Shown: in pieces, positions 40,797 to 49,561 of the stretch
Layout of the letters: the number at the start of each line of letters is the position of its first letter
How positions within the stretch are numbered: the first letter of the stretch is position 1
Assembly (NCBI GenBank): GCA_017965425.1
Contig: JAGCPY010000029.1
Span: 62,001 to 126,000 of the forward strand
Length of the DNA: 64,000 bases
Source of the DNA: Bacteroidaceae bacterium
Lineage (GTDB): Bacteria > Bacteroidota > Bacteroidia > Bacteroidales > Bacteroidaceae
Direction of reading: 5' to 3'
The notes under the pieces: generated by a model
The model's input: the letters and a program-made list of their open reading frames with translations, nothing else
What the model was told of the DNA's origin: nothing
Databases searched by the model: none
Position numbers and translations under genes: made by a program

Positions 40797-41792
40797 TTAT
40801 TCAGCACGGAGGGTGAAACGTTTGAACGCGGTGACGGTGAGCTCTTTATCTATGCTCTGAAGATACTGAGCAACAGTCATATTCTTGTCCCAGATATACT
40901 CCTGCTCCAGCAGACAGTTTTCCTTGAAGAACTTCTTCAGACGGCCTTGAGCGATGTTCTGAATCATCTGTTCGGGCAGATTTGCAGCCTTTTCGGCAGC
41001 TACCTTCACCTTGATTTCGCGAACCATGTCAGCCTGTTCCTGTGTAATCCAGCCCTTGGCCATGTTGCTTTCGATGTGGTCATCGCTGTCCACGTGGGCG
41101 GGATTGACTCCAGCCTTGCGAATAGCGGCCTCCACAGCCTTGGCAATCTGTTCTTCCTTGGTCTTCTCGACGGCAACACGAAGCTCGCTGTCAATAGTTT
41201 CCTGAGGAACGGCACTCTGGTCAACGGCCACGGGATTGGCACTTGCTACCTGCATAGCGACGTTCTTGCCAACGATAGCATCTTCGACGCACTTGTTCAG
41301 AGCGACCATCGTGCAAAGTGTGTGCTTGTTTTGGTGGTCGTAGGTAGCGATGCACTCGCCCTCGATGACGCTATAGCCATCCAGTTCCATCTTCTCGCCA
41401 GTGATACCACTGCGTGCAACGACAGCATCTTGAACGGTAGCCTCACCCATTGGCAGCGCCTTCACCTCGTCGAGCGTCTTGCAACGGGCGGCGACAGCAG
41501 CGTCAATAATATCTTGGGTCAGCTTCACAAAGTCAGCGTTGTTAGCTACAAAGTCGGTCTCGCACTTGAGCGCAAGAATTGCGGCGAAGTTGCCGTCCAC
41601 TTTCACGAGGACGCAACCCTCGGAAGCCTCGCGGTCGCTGCGCTTAGCAGCTACGGCCTGTCCCTTCTTGCGGATAATCTCGATGGCGGGATCGATTTCG
41701 CCATTGCTCTCTTCCAAAGCCTTTTTGCAGTCAGCAAGACCTGCGCCAGTCATCTCGCGCAGTTTCTGAATATCTTTGATTGATACAGCCAT
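40797..41792 (-). CDS. tsf: Translation elongation factor Ts
   Basis: A 331-residue EF-Ts, the nucleotide exchange factor for EF-Tu. The N-terminal UBA-like domain begins MAVSIKDIQKLREMTGAGLAD with CKKALEES after it, and the conserved TDFVANN (CETDFVANNADF near residue 78) contacts EF-Tu. The C-terminal KFFKENCLLEQEYI and MTVAQYL are also typical. It is the last gene of the ribosomal operon, 35 bases after rpsB, and is followed by a terminator. Confidence 0.98.
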   Translation of the reverse strand: MAVSIKDIQKLREMTGAGLADCKKALEESNGEIDPAIEIIRKKGQAVAAKRSDREASEGCVLVKVDGNFAAILALKCETDFVANNADFVKLTQDIIDAAVAARCKTLDEVKALPMGEATVQDAVVARSGITGEKMELDGYSVIEGECIATYDHQNKHTLCTMVALNKCVEDAIVGKNVAMQVASANPVAVDQSAVPQETIDSELRVAVEKTKEEQIAKAVEAAIRKAGVNPAHVDSDDHIESNMAKGWITQEQADMVREIKVKVAAEKAANLPEQMIQNIAQGRLKKFFKENCLLEQEYIWDKNMTVAQYLQSIDKELTVTAFKRFTLRAE

Positions 41793-41827
41793 TTCAATTT
41801 TAAATTATATGGTTTACAATTAACGAT

Positions 41828-42628
41828 TTATGCCTCTGCATTAGCCTCTTCTTCTTCAGCCTCTTCCTCTTCTTCGACGCGAGCGCTGACAGCCTTCTCA
41901 GCCTTTTCTTCACCAGCTGCTTCTGCATCTACACGCTCAGCCTTACGCTCTTCGAGACCTTCGGCAATAGCTTCGCAGCAAGCATCCAAGATGACTTCGA
42001 TGGATTTGTTGGCATCGTCATTGGCAGGAATCACAAAGTCAACATTGTCTGGATTGGAGTTCGTGTCAACAATAGCGAACACGGGAATGCCCAGACGGTT
42101 GGCTTCGCGCACAGCAATCTGCTCCTTCAGCACGTCCACGACGAAGAGAGCAGCGGGCAGGCGTGTGAGATCAGCCACAGAACCGAGGTTCTTTTCCAAC
42201 TTGGCGCGCTGGCGGCTGATTTGCAGGGCTTCACGCTTGCTGAGGTTGGCGTATGTGCCATCAGCGGTAAGCTTGTCGATGTTAGCCATCTTTTTAACAG
42301 CCTTGCGGATGGTGGCGAAGTTGGTGAGCATACCGCCCGGCCAACGTTCAATGACATAAGGCATGTTGATGGACGTGGCTTTCTCGGCGATAACGGGTTT
42401 GGCCTGTTTCTTAGTAGCAACAAAGAGGATTTTGCGACCGCTCTTGGCAATGTTCTTGAGAGCCTCGGCGGCTTCGTCAATCTTCACGACGGTTTTGTGA
42501 AGGTCGATGATATGAATGCCATTCTTCTCCATAAAGATATAAGGAGCCATGGCAGGATTCCACTTGCGCTTGAGGTGTCCGAAATGGCAACCAGCCTCAA
42601 GAAGTGTATCAAAGTTTGTTCTTGACAT
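41828..42628 (-). CDS. rpsB: 30S ribosomal protein S2
   Basis: A 266-residue S2. It begins MSRTNFDTLLEAGCHFGHLK with RKWNPAMAPYIF and carries FVATKKQAKPVIAEKA, RWPGGMLTNFATIRK and the late VIPANDDANKSIEVIL. The C-terminal 35 residues are an acidic, Ala/Glu-rich tail, which is common in Bacteroidetes S2. It is separated from rpsI by 137 bases containing a possible hairpin (minus strand, around 42683-42720) that may belong to its leader. Confidence 0.98.
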   Translation of the reverse strand: MSRTNFDTLLEAGCHFGHLKRKWNPAMAPYIFMEKNGIHIIDLHKTVVKIDEAAEALKNIAKSGRKILFVATKKQAKPVIAEKATSINMPYVIERWPGGMLTNFATIRKAVKKMANIDKLTADGTYANLSKREALQISRQRAKLEKNLGSVADLTRLPAALFVVDVLKEQIAVREANRLGIPVFAIVDTNSNPDNVDFVIPANDDANKSIEVILDACCEAIAEGLEERKAERVDAEAAGEEKAEKAVSARVEEEEEAEEEEANAEA

Positions 42629-42765
42629 AATGTTTAAATGTTGTTGGTTTGGTTTACTTTCTTTTAGGTCAATTGTTTTTTAACCAACCGCAGAGTAACT
42701 GTTGACAGGTCTCTGTGGTTTAGATACTAAACGCAATCTATGCAGCCCAGCAAAGGGATTGCCGA

Positions 42766-43152
42766 TTAACGTTTGCTGAACTGGAAGCGACGACGAGCCT
42801 TGGGCTGACCGGGCTTTTTGCGCTCGACAGCACGCGGGTCACGGGTCATGAAACCTTCTGAGCGCAGTGCTTTCTTGTCCTCAGCATTGATTTTCACGAG
42901 GGCACGTGCGATGGCAAGACGCAAAGCCTGGCTCTGTCCAGTGAAGCCGCCACCGAAAACGTTCACTTTGATGTCATATTTCTCTGCCACGTCAAGCAAA
43001 TTCAGGGGTTGCTTGACGACAAACTGCAGGATGCTGCTGGGGAAATATTCCGTAAGGTCCTTCTTGTTGATGGTAATCTTACCATTGCCCTCTGTTACAT
43101 AAACTCGGGCCACGGCGCTCTTGCGGCGCCCTAATGCATTAACTACTGCCAT
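42766..43152 (-). CDS. rpsI: 30S ribosomal protein S9
   Basis: A 128-residue S9 of normal length. It starts MAVVNALGRRKSAVARVYVT and ends with the universal RDPRAVERKKPGQPKARRRF and QFSKR; the C-terminal Arg reaches the P-site tRNA. GGGFTGQSQALRLAIARAL is the central signature. It lies 6 bases after rplM. Confidence 0.98.
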   Translation of the reverse strand: MAVVNALGRRKSAVARVYVTEGNGKITINKKDLTEYFPSSILQFVVKQPLNLLDVAEKYDIKVNVFGGGFTGQSQALRLAIARALVKINAEDKKALRSEGFMTRDPRAVERKKPGQPKARRRFQFSKR

Positions 43153-43158
43153 TTCTGT

Positions 43159-43620
43159 TTATTTGTAGAGGTTAATATCAATGGTTTTTGGGCTTTGAGC
43201 TTGGTGCTTGTGCTCAGGGCCTTCATAAATATAAAGGTTTGAGAGCAGTTGGGCAGCCAGCTTGTTCTTGGGCAACATGCCCTTCACCACGCGGCGAAGC
43301 AACTTCTCTGATCCATTGGGCTTAGCCAGAATCTCAGCGGGAGTTGATTTCTTCTGACCACCAGGATAGCCGCTATAGCGGAGATAAACTCGGTCTGTCA
43401 GTTTGTTGCCTGTAAGCTGAACTTTTTCGGCGTTGACAATAATAACGTTGTCGCCGCAATCGACGTGCGGAGTAAAGCTGGGCTTATACTTGCCGCGGAG
43501 CAATTTTGCCACCCTTGTGGCGAGGCGACCAAGCACCTGGTCCGTAGCATCCACTACTACCCATTCTTTCTGTGCTGTCACCTTGTTGACAGAAATGGTC
43601 TTGTAACTTAAAGTGTCCAT
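43159..43620 (-). CDS. rplM: 50S ribosomal protein L13
   Basis: A 153-residue L13 with VDATDQVLGRLATRVAKLLRG, FTPHVDCGDNVIIVNAEKV and the signature AVKGMLPKNKLAAQ in the form RRVVKGMLPKNKLAAQLL. It is first in the rplM-rpsI-rpsB-tsf operon and is preceded by a leader of about 160 bases with strong secondary structure, suggesting feedback control. Confidence 0.98.
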   Translation of the reverse strand: MDTLSYKTISVNKVTAQKEWVVVDATDQVLGRLATRVAKLLRGKYKPSFTPHVDCGDNVIIVNAEKVQLTGNKLTDRVYLRYSGYPGGQKKSTPAEILAKPNGSEKLLRRVVKGMLPKNKLAAQLLSNLYIYEGPEHKHQAQSPKTIDINLYK

Positions 43621-43780
43621 TCTTTGTTGTTAATAATTATTGTTCTACTAAAGTTCGTTGCTGGACTCTCACCAGCCCGTTTTTGTACATCTGCGATTCA
43701 CTAACCACCTTTTCAGGCCAATGAAAAAGGCTATTAACACGCAGATAGTTAGCCCTTTATAGGCTTCTTTGATAATAATC
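43621..43780 (-). promoter_or_regulatory. Structured leader of rplM, probably an L13-Bacteroidia-type ribosomal-protein leader
   Basis: The transcript from the promoter at 43787-43794 has an untranslated leader of about 160 bases. Visible pairings: GCTGG/CCAGC hairpin (43660-43676), ATCTGCG at 43689-43695 with CGCAGAT at 43740-43746, and inside it CCTTTT with AAAAGG around 43708-43730. A leader class for L13 is known in Bacteroidia; I assign it from position and structure, not from a covariance model match. Confidence 0.5.
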
Positions 43781-43786
43781 GGCCTG

Positions 43787-43794
43787 CAAAGGTA
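43787..43794 (-). promoter_or_regulatory. Promoter -7 box for the rplM operon
   Basis: Minus-strand TACCTTTG followed by CAGGCC matches TAnnTTTG. It lies 167 bases upstream of the rplM start, consistent with the long structured leader. Confidence 0.6.
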
Positions 43795-43899
43795 CTGCTT
43801 TTCTGTGAATTGGCAAGCGATTACGGCTATTTTTTTTATGATTTTCTTCATCAGATGAATATTTCCTAAATAATTCTTGTGTGTGCAAAAGATTCAACC

Positions 43900-43907
43900 T
43901 ACTTTTG
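43900..43907 (+). promoter_or_regulatory. Promoter -7 box for the CapD-like gene
   Basis: TACTTTTG followed by CACC matches TAnnTTTG. CTTGTG around 43875-43880 may serve as a -33 element. It lies 47 bases before ATG 43954 and after the upstream in-frame ATG at 43879, which rules that start out. Confidence 0.6.
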
Positions 43908-43953
43908 CACCACTTTCAAATTGGATAATTCTGTACTAACGAAAATCTGGACA

Positions 43954-45870
43954 ATGAATACTTTTTATAAAGTCTTTAATTGGTATTTTACCAAGAATGC
44001 ACTGCCCTATTGGTGCCTTTTGATTATAGATTGTTCGATCGTTCTCTTTTCTGGAATCTTTGCTTACGCCGTGGATCATGGCATCTATACGACCAGCCTC
44101 GTGTTCTGGAGCCTCATAAAGACTTTATTGTTCTATCTCATCTTTTTCCTCATAGGCTTTCGGATTACCCGCACTTATTCAGGTGTTCTTCGTTATTCTT
44201 CCTTTTCGGATTTATACCGAGTGTGCTTCGCCAATGTCATCGGTGTCGGTTGTGCAGCCTTTATGCGTTTGTACTTAGGCTCTGATTCATGGTTGCTGCC
44301 TGTCCGGCTGAAAGAACTGTTTTTGATGTTCTTGCTTTCCACAGCCATCATGGGTGCCATGCGTCTGTTGGTGAAGTACATGTTTGATAAGGTTCGTCAA
44401 GGGAAGATGGTGAAGAATGTCTTCATCTATGGTGTCAAGACGGGTGGTATGGCCATCGCCAAGAGCATTCGCAGTAGCCAGCCCGTCCATTATCTGCTTC
44501 GTGGCTTTGTCAGCGATGCCGACGATATGGCAGGTCACATGTTGCAGGGCGTGAAAGTTTATAGGAATGACGAGAGACTCGTCTATGAGATGCGGAACCA
44601 AGGGGCAAACATCCTGCTTGTCTCGCCGTTAAAGCGCGATCGTCTCATCCAAAATCATCAGATGGCGAACCGCCTGTTGGATGCCGGCATTGGTATTTAC
44701 GTGATTGACCAGGCTCACAAGTGGGATGGCAAGAGTGATATTAACGATCTCCATTTGCGTGAAGTGGAAATTGAAGACCTGTTGCCACGTGATGAGATTC
44801 AGGTGGACCTCGAAGCTGTGGAACATCTTCTCAAGGGCAAGCGCATCCTTATCACAGGTTCTGCGGGCAGTATTGGCAGCGAGATGGTTCGTCAAGTTGC
44901 CAAGTTCGATCCTGCGCAGATGACCCTCGTTGATCAGGCAGAAACTCCACAGCATTCCATTCGCTTGATGATGTCGCGCGAATTTCCCGAAATCGAGGCG
45001 GAGACGATCGTTACCAGCATCACCAATGCTCAACGAATGGAGAACATCTTCAAGACCTACAAGCCAGATTATGTCTTCCACGCTGCCGCCTACAAACATG
45101 TCCCGATGATGGAAGACAATCCTTCAGAGGCAGTAATAAATAATATTTATGGTACGCGCGTGATAGCAGACCTTGCGGTGAAGTACGGTGTGAAGAAGTT
45201 TGTGATGATTTCCACGGACAAGGCTGTCAATCCCACCAATGTCATGGGGTGCTCCAAGCGTATCTGCGAAATCTACTGCCAGTCTCTCAACAAAGCGGTG
45301 GCAGAGGGAAAGGTGAAGGGCGAGACGCAGTTCGTCACGACTCGCTTTGGCAATGTCTTGGGGTCCAATGGGTCTGTTATTCCCCTTTTCCGCGAACAAA
45401 TTAAGCAGGGCGGTCCCGTCACTGTCACCCATCCCGAAATCATCCGTTTCTTCATGTTGATACCCGAGGCGTGTAAGCTTGTGCTCGAAGCCGGCACGAT
45501 GGGTAAGGGCGGTGAAATCTTTGTCTTCGACATGGGACAACCCGTCAAGATTGTTGACCTTGCTCGTCGGATGATTCAACTTTCGGGTGCCAGGAACGTG
45601 GAAATCAAATACACAGGACTGCGCGATGGCGAGAAGCTGTATGAAGAAGTGCTCAATGATCAGGAAATCACCAAGCCGACGTTCAATAAGAAGATTAAGA
45701 TTGCGCAAGTGCGTGAGTATGACTATGCCGAGGTGTGCAAAGACCTCGAGCAGCTTATTGAGCAGAGCCGCCGTTTTGACGACATGCAGACCGTCCGTCA
45801 GATGAAGGTGATTGTGCCAGAATACAAGAGTCAACACTCCAAGTATGAATCGTTGGACGTGAAGAGTTGA
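43954..45870 (+). CDS. Membrane-bound nucleoside-diphosphate-sugar 4,6-dehydratase (CapD/WbpM/PglF family)
   Basis: About 638 residues from MNTFYKVFNWYF. Four transmembrane helices lie in the first 150 residues, followed by a CoA-binding-like nucleotide domain (VFIYGVKTGGMAIA), then the SDR domain with GSAGSIGSE near 300-308, HAAAYKHVPMMEDNPSEA, and the catalytic segment STDKAVNPTNVMGCSKR. The usual catalytic Tyr is Met, as in WbpM and PglF. It makes a UDP-4-keto-6-deoxy-hexosamine for capsule, O-antigen or protein glycans. The stop is one base before the DUF4827 gene. Its own sugar-biosynthesis neighbours are not present here. Confidence 0.92.
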   Translation: MNTFYKVFNWYFTKNALPYWCLLIIDCSIVLFSGIFAYAVDHGIYTTSLVFWSLIKTLLFYLIFFLIGFRITRTYSGVLRYSSFSDLYRVCFANVIGVGCAAFMRLYLGSDSWLLPVRLKELFLMFLLSTAIMGAMRLLVKYMFDKVRQGKMVKNVFIYGVKTGGMAIAKSIRSSQPVHYLLRGFVSDADDMAGHMLQGVKVYRNDERLVYEMRNQGANILLVSPLKRDRLIQNHQMANRLLDAGIGIYVIDQAHKWDGKSDINDLHLREVEIEDLLPRDEIQVDLEAVEHLLKGKRILITGSAGSIGSEMVRQVAKFDPAQMTLVDQAETPQHSIRLMMSREFPEIEAETIVTSITNAQRMENIFKTYKPDYVFHAAAYKHVPMMEDNPSEAVINNIYGTRVIADLAVKYGVKKFVMISTDKAVNPTNVMGCSKRICEIYCQSLNKAVAEGKVKGETQFVTTRFGNVLGSNGSVIPLFREQIKQGGPVTVTHPEIIRFFMLIPEACKLVLEAGTMGKGGEIFVFDMGQPVKIVDLARRMIQLSGARNVEIKYTGLRDGEKLYEEVLNDQEITKPTFNKKIKIAQVREYDYAEVCKDLEQLIEQSRRFDDMQTVRQMKVIVPEYKSQHSKYESLDVKS

Positions 45871-45871
45871 A

Positions 45872-46588
45872 ATGTTGAAGAATCATTGTTTTAGAGGTTT
45901 AGGCGTGGCGGTAAGCTTCGTTGCTTGCCTTGCTGTCCTGTGTACAGTATCATGCAGCAAGGACGAGACCTACGCCGAGCAGAAAGAGAAGGAACGCAAC
46001 GCCATCAAGGGCTTTATTAGTCAGGGCATCAATGTCGTCAGCGATGGCGACACCATCCTCCGCGTCTTGCCCATTACCGTTATCAGCGAAGAACAGTTTC
46101 ATGCACAGGACAGCACGACCGACCTTAGTCGCAACGAATATGTCCTCTTCAACGGTACTGGCGTTTATATGCAGATTGTCCGAAAGGGCGTCGGCCCTAA
46201 GTTGGAATCCGGTCAATCCAAGCAGGTCATAGCCCGCTATACCGAGTTCAACATCATGCTCGATTCCATCCAGTCGAGTAATGAAGTGCTCTATTTCTCT
46301 GCAACCCCCGACATCATCAACATCTCCAATTCCTACGGGACTTTTACGGCTTCGTTCAACACGACGGATTACCGTCCTGGAGCGATGTATAGTTTCTATA
46401 AGTCAACGGAAGTACCTGCCGGGTGGCTGGTGCCTTTCACCTATATCCATATCGGACGTCAGGGGAAGCAGGACGACGAAATCGCCAAGGTGCGCTTGAT
46501 AGTGCCTCATACCCAAGGGACTTCCAGCGCCCGAGAGAGTGTCTATCCTTGTTTCTACGAGCTTACTTTCCAGCAGACCAGAGAGTGA
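45872..46588 (+). CDS. DUF4827 lipoprotein (FKBP-like)
   Basis: A 238-residue lipoprotein with signal VACLAVLCTVSC and lipidated Cys at about residue 28, followed by SKDETYAEQKEKERNAIKGF. The rest, including VYMQIVRKGVGPKLESGQ and PAGWLVPFTYIHIG, matches the Bacteroidetes DUF4827 family, which resembles FKBP peptidyl-prolyl isomerases. Isomerase activity is not established. It begins one base after the CapD-like gene and is co-transcribed with it. Confidence 0.8.
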   Translation: MLKNHCFRGLGVAVSFVACLAVLCTVSCSKDETYAEQKEKERNAIKGFISQGINVVSDGDTILRVLPITVISEEQFHAQDSTTDLSRNEYVLFNGTGVYMQIVRKGVGPKLESGQSKQVIARYTEFNIMLDSIQSSNEVLYFSATPDIINISNSYGTFTASFNTTDYRPGAMYSFYKSTEVPAGWLVPFTYIHIGRQGKQDDEIAKVRLIVPHTQGTSSARESVYPCFYELTFQQTRE

Positions 46589-46662
46589 ACACGTTCTGTC
46601 TGGAACGTATATACCTTCCATGCCGAAGGTGTACACTTGATGCATGGAAGGTATATACCTTA
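46583..46662. repeat. 22-bp-period palindrome array C (4 units)
   Basis: 8-mers start at 46585 (GTGAACAC), 46607 (GTATATAC), 46629 (GTGTACAC) and 46651 (GTATATAC), each exactly 22 bp apart. The first unit overlaps the stop codon of the DUF4827 gene, and the last ends about 35 bases before the peptidase ATG. It fills almost the whole intergenic space. Confidence 0.85.
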
Positions 46663-46693
46663 AATCATCAACACTAACCGATTCCCAACGTAT

Positions 46694-48901
46694 ATGAATA
46701 CACGGATTCTTTCTGGCTTTATCGTGCTGGCCGTTATGTTTACCGCTCTACCCGCGAGGGCGGAAAAATTGTCATTGGACGAGATTTCCCGTGGCGCATT
46801 TGCCGCCAAGGGAGTTCATGGCGTGCGCCCGCTCATGGATGGCGAACGTTATGCACAAATGGACGGCAAGCAGATAACCGCTCACTCCTTCCGTACGGGT
46901 GAACAGACCGACGTGCTTTTCGATGTGGCCTCCACGAAAGGCGACCATCGCATCGAGCGTTTTACGGACTACATCCTCAGCCCCGATGAGAAGACCATTC
47001 TCATCCAGACCGAACGCCAACCCATCTATCGCCATTCCGCCACTGCCGTCTATTATATTTATAATGTACGTAACCGCACGCTGGAGCCCTTGTCTGACGG
47101 CGGCCCGCAGGAGGTACCGGCCTTCTCAAAGGATGGTACGATGGTGGCCTTTGTGCGGGACAATAACCTGTTTCTCGTCAAGTTGCTGTTTGGTAACTCG
47201 GAACTGCAAGTGACGAAGGACGGGGCTTTCAACAAGGTCATCAATGGCAAGCCCGATTGGGTGAACGAGGAAGAGTTCAGTTTTGCCCGTGCCTTCGATT
47301 TCAATGCCGACGGGTCTATGTTGGCATGGATTCGTTATGACGAGACAGCCGTGCCGCAGTTCTCTTTCCCGCTTTACAAAGGAGGCTTCCCGTCGCGTGA
47401 CGAGTTCGCCGAATACCCTGGGCAGTACACCTATAAATATCCAATAGCAGGCGCGCAGAACAGCACGGTCAGCGTCCACAGCTACGACATCAAGAGCCAT
47501 CGCATCCAGCAGATGAAGCTGCCGTTGGATGCCGATGGCTACGTGCCCCGCATCCAGTTTACCAGCGACCCGGAGAAACTGCTCATCCTGACGCAGAACC
47601 GCCATCAGGATCGCCTCGACATCTATGCCGCCAACCCACGTTCGACAGAGTGCAAGCTCATTGTCCGCGACCAGGTCGAGAAATACATTACCGAGGAACC
47701 CTACAAGAATCTGCATCTTTTCGACGGCGGCTTTGTACTGATGAGCGAACGCTCGGGCTTCAACCACCTCTATCTCTATGACCTCAACGGCACTTTGAAA
47801 AGGCCACTCACGTCCGGCCAGTTTGTCGTCACCAGTTTCTACGGATACGATTCCAAGACCGGCGAGACCTATTTCGCCAGTGACGAGCAGGGACCTCAGT
47901 ACCGTGCCGTCTATCGTGCCGATGCCAAGGGCAAGGTGACAAGCCTCAGTCAACAACGTGGCACCAACAATGCCGTTTTCTCCAAAAACTTCAAGTATTT
48001 CATGAACACCTATAGCAGTGTGACCACGCCGCCTGTCACGACACTTTGCGACGCAAAGAGTGGCAAGCCGCTGAAGACACTTGAAGCTAACGAGGGCTTG
48101 AAAACGAAGGTCGAAGCGGCGCAACTGCCTGTGCCCGAATTCTTCTCGTTCAAGACGGGGGAGGGCGTTCAACTGAACGGCTACATGGTGAAACCTACGG
48201 ATTTCTCCGAGTCGAAGCGCTATCCTGTTGTCATGTATCAGTACAGCGGTCCTGGTTCACAGCAGGTGCTTGACCAATGGAACGTCGGCAATATGGGAGG
48301 CTGCATGTTGGAGCGCTACCTGGCTCAGCAAGGCTTCATCTGCGTTTGTGTGGATGGCCGGGGTACAGGAGGCCGCGGCGCAGCTTTCGAGAAACAGACC
48401 TACTTGAGCCTCGGCGTGTTGGAAGCCAAGGATCAGGTTGAAACCGCTCTCTACTTGGGCTCACTTCCTTATGTGGACAAGCAACATATCGGCATCTGGG
48501 GGTGGAGCTATGGCGGCTTCATGACCTTGATGTCCATGACCGAAGGCCGTGGCGTTTTTGCTGCCGGCGTGGCCGTTGCTCCCGTGACGAATTACCGTTT
48601 CTATGACAGTGTTTACACCGAACGCTACATGCGTACACCCAAGGAGAACGCCAAGGGCTATGACGAGAATCCGATGTCGCGTGCCGCTCAGCTCCACGGT
48701 GCCTTGCTGCTCTGTCATGGCACTGCCGACGACAACGTCCACTACCGCAATACAGCAGAGCTGACCGAAGCCCTTGTGCAGGCAGACAAGCCTTTCATGC
48801 AACTCATCTATCCAAACCGCAACCACAGCATCTACGGCGGCAACACCCGCCTCCACCTCTATCGCAGCCTCGTCCGTTGGTTCGAGGAACATCTGAAGTA
48901 A
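46694..48901 (+). CDS. S9 family dipeptidyl peptidase IV-like serine peptidase
   Basis: A 735-residue exported peptidase with signal peptide ending LPARA. Residues 40-480 form the DPP-IV-type beta propeller (DYILSPDEKTILIQTE, FSFARAFDFNADGSMLAWIR). The alpha/beta hydrolase domain carries S605 in GWSYGGFM, D679 in HGTADDNVHYRN and H711 in NRNHSIYGG; the spacing resembles that of human DPP-IV. It removes X-Pro or X-Ala dipeptides and probably acts in the periplasm. RYDETAVPQFSFPLY is typical of the Bacteroidetes DPP-IV group. The gene follows array C. Confidence 0.94.
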   Translation: MNTRILSGFIVLAVMFTALPARAEKLSLDEISRGAFAAKGVHGVRPLMDGERYAQMDGKQITAHSFRTGEQTDVLFDVASTKGDHRIERFTDYILSPDEKTILIQTERQPIYRHSATAVYYIYNVRNRTLEPLSDGGPQEVPAFSKDGTMVAFVRDNNLFLVKLLFGNSELQVTKDGAFNKVINGKPDWVNEEEFSFARAFDFNADGSMLAWIRYDETAVPQFSFPLYKGGFPSRDEFAEYPGQYTYKYPIAGAQNSTVSVHSYDIKSHRIQQMKLPLDADGYVPRIQFTSDPEKLLILTQNRHQDRLDIYAANPRSTECKLIVRDQVEKYITEEPYKNLHLFDGGFVLMSERSGFNHLYLYDLNGTLKRPLTSGQFVVTSFYGYDSKTGETYFASDEQGPQYRAVYRADAKGKVTSLSQQRGTNNAVFSKNFKYFMNTYSSVTTPPVTTLCDAKSGKPLKTLEANEGLKTKVEAAQLPVPEFFSFKTGEGVQLNGYMVKPTDFSESKRYPVVMYQYSGPGSQQVLDQWNVGNMGGCMLERYLAQQGFICVCVDGRGTGGRGAAFEKQTYLSLGVLEAKDQVETALYLGSLPYVDKQHIGIWGWSYGGFMTLMSMTEGRGVFAAGVAVAPVTNYRFYDSVYTERYMRTPKENAKGYDENPMSRAAQLHGALLLCHGTADDNVHYRNTAELTEALVQADKPFMQLIYPNRNHSIYGGNTRLHLYRSLVRWFEEHLK

Positions 48902-48988
48902 AAAGCCTGTTGGACGCATCTTTGCGTGGACATGCGACAGAGAGAACATACCTTTGTCTCTCCAGACAGTTCTACCATAGAAATCTGC

Positions 48989-49333
48989 AAAAAAGCCTCA
49001 ATCCCTCACCTTTTCATTTAGCCGCCTGACTTTGAACAGCTTGCGGGTGAGGGATAGGTGAGGAATAGGTGAGGGATGGTGAGGAATTTGTGATGAACAG
49101 GGCTTCATCGGAATTTTTCTTGATAAGTTTCATTGTTCTTGTAGCTGTAATTGTTTGTAAATCAGCTCTCTCGACGGCACCCTCAAGTCCGTCTGGTTTT
49201 TCACATTCCCCTCACTGGGTGTTGTTCTGAACACCAATCCCTCACCATCCCTCACCTATTCCTCACCTATCCCTCACCCGCAAGTTGTTTATAGTCAGGC
49301 GGCTAAATGAAAAGGTGAGGGATTGAGGCTTTT
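48989..49333. repeat. Large inverted-repeat element of GGTGAGGGAT units, copy 2 (97-bp arms)
   Basis: The arms 48989-49086 and 49236-49333 are complementary over about 97 bp with only about five mismatches, separated by about 150 bases. From the outside in, each arm has GCCTCAATCCCTCACCTTTT, then GCCGCCTGAC with a variable stretch, then four GGTGAGGRATA-type units. It sits between the convergent peptidase and Omp28-like genes. The loop region 49087-49235 shows no gene. Together with array D it fills most of the 660-base gap at 48902-49561. Confidence 0.9.
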
Positions 49334-49380
49334 TCTGCGTAAAAGCTTGGTAAGGGGTGGATGAGAGCGCGCAACGGAAG

Positions 49381-49455
49381 ATGAATACCTTCGAGGGTAA
49401 GGTGAATACCTTCGTGCAGGAACGTGTTTACCTTCTTGCATGAACGTATTAACCT
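49381..49455. repeat. 22-bp-period palindrome array D (4 units)
   Basis: 8-mers start at 49381 (ATGAATAC), 49402 (GTGAATAC), 49424 (GTGTTTAC) and 49446 (GTATTAAC), spaced 21, 22 and 22 bp. It lies directly beside the large inverted repeat, just as arrays A and F lie beside copies 1 and 3. Confidence 0.8.
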
Positions 49456-49561
49456 TTCAATGCCTTTTGCTTCAGGACGTATGCCGATAGGCCATAGGTC
49501 AAATAAAAGCGGCATAGTCCTTCTGGACCACGCCGCCACAGTTGACAGGGGAAAGCAGTTC

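Noticed and set aside
40653-41783. Plus-strand frame of 376 codons opposite tsf
   Set aside because: It is antisense to EF-Ts and contains only complement-derived sequence.
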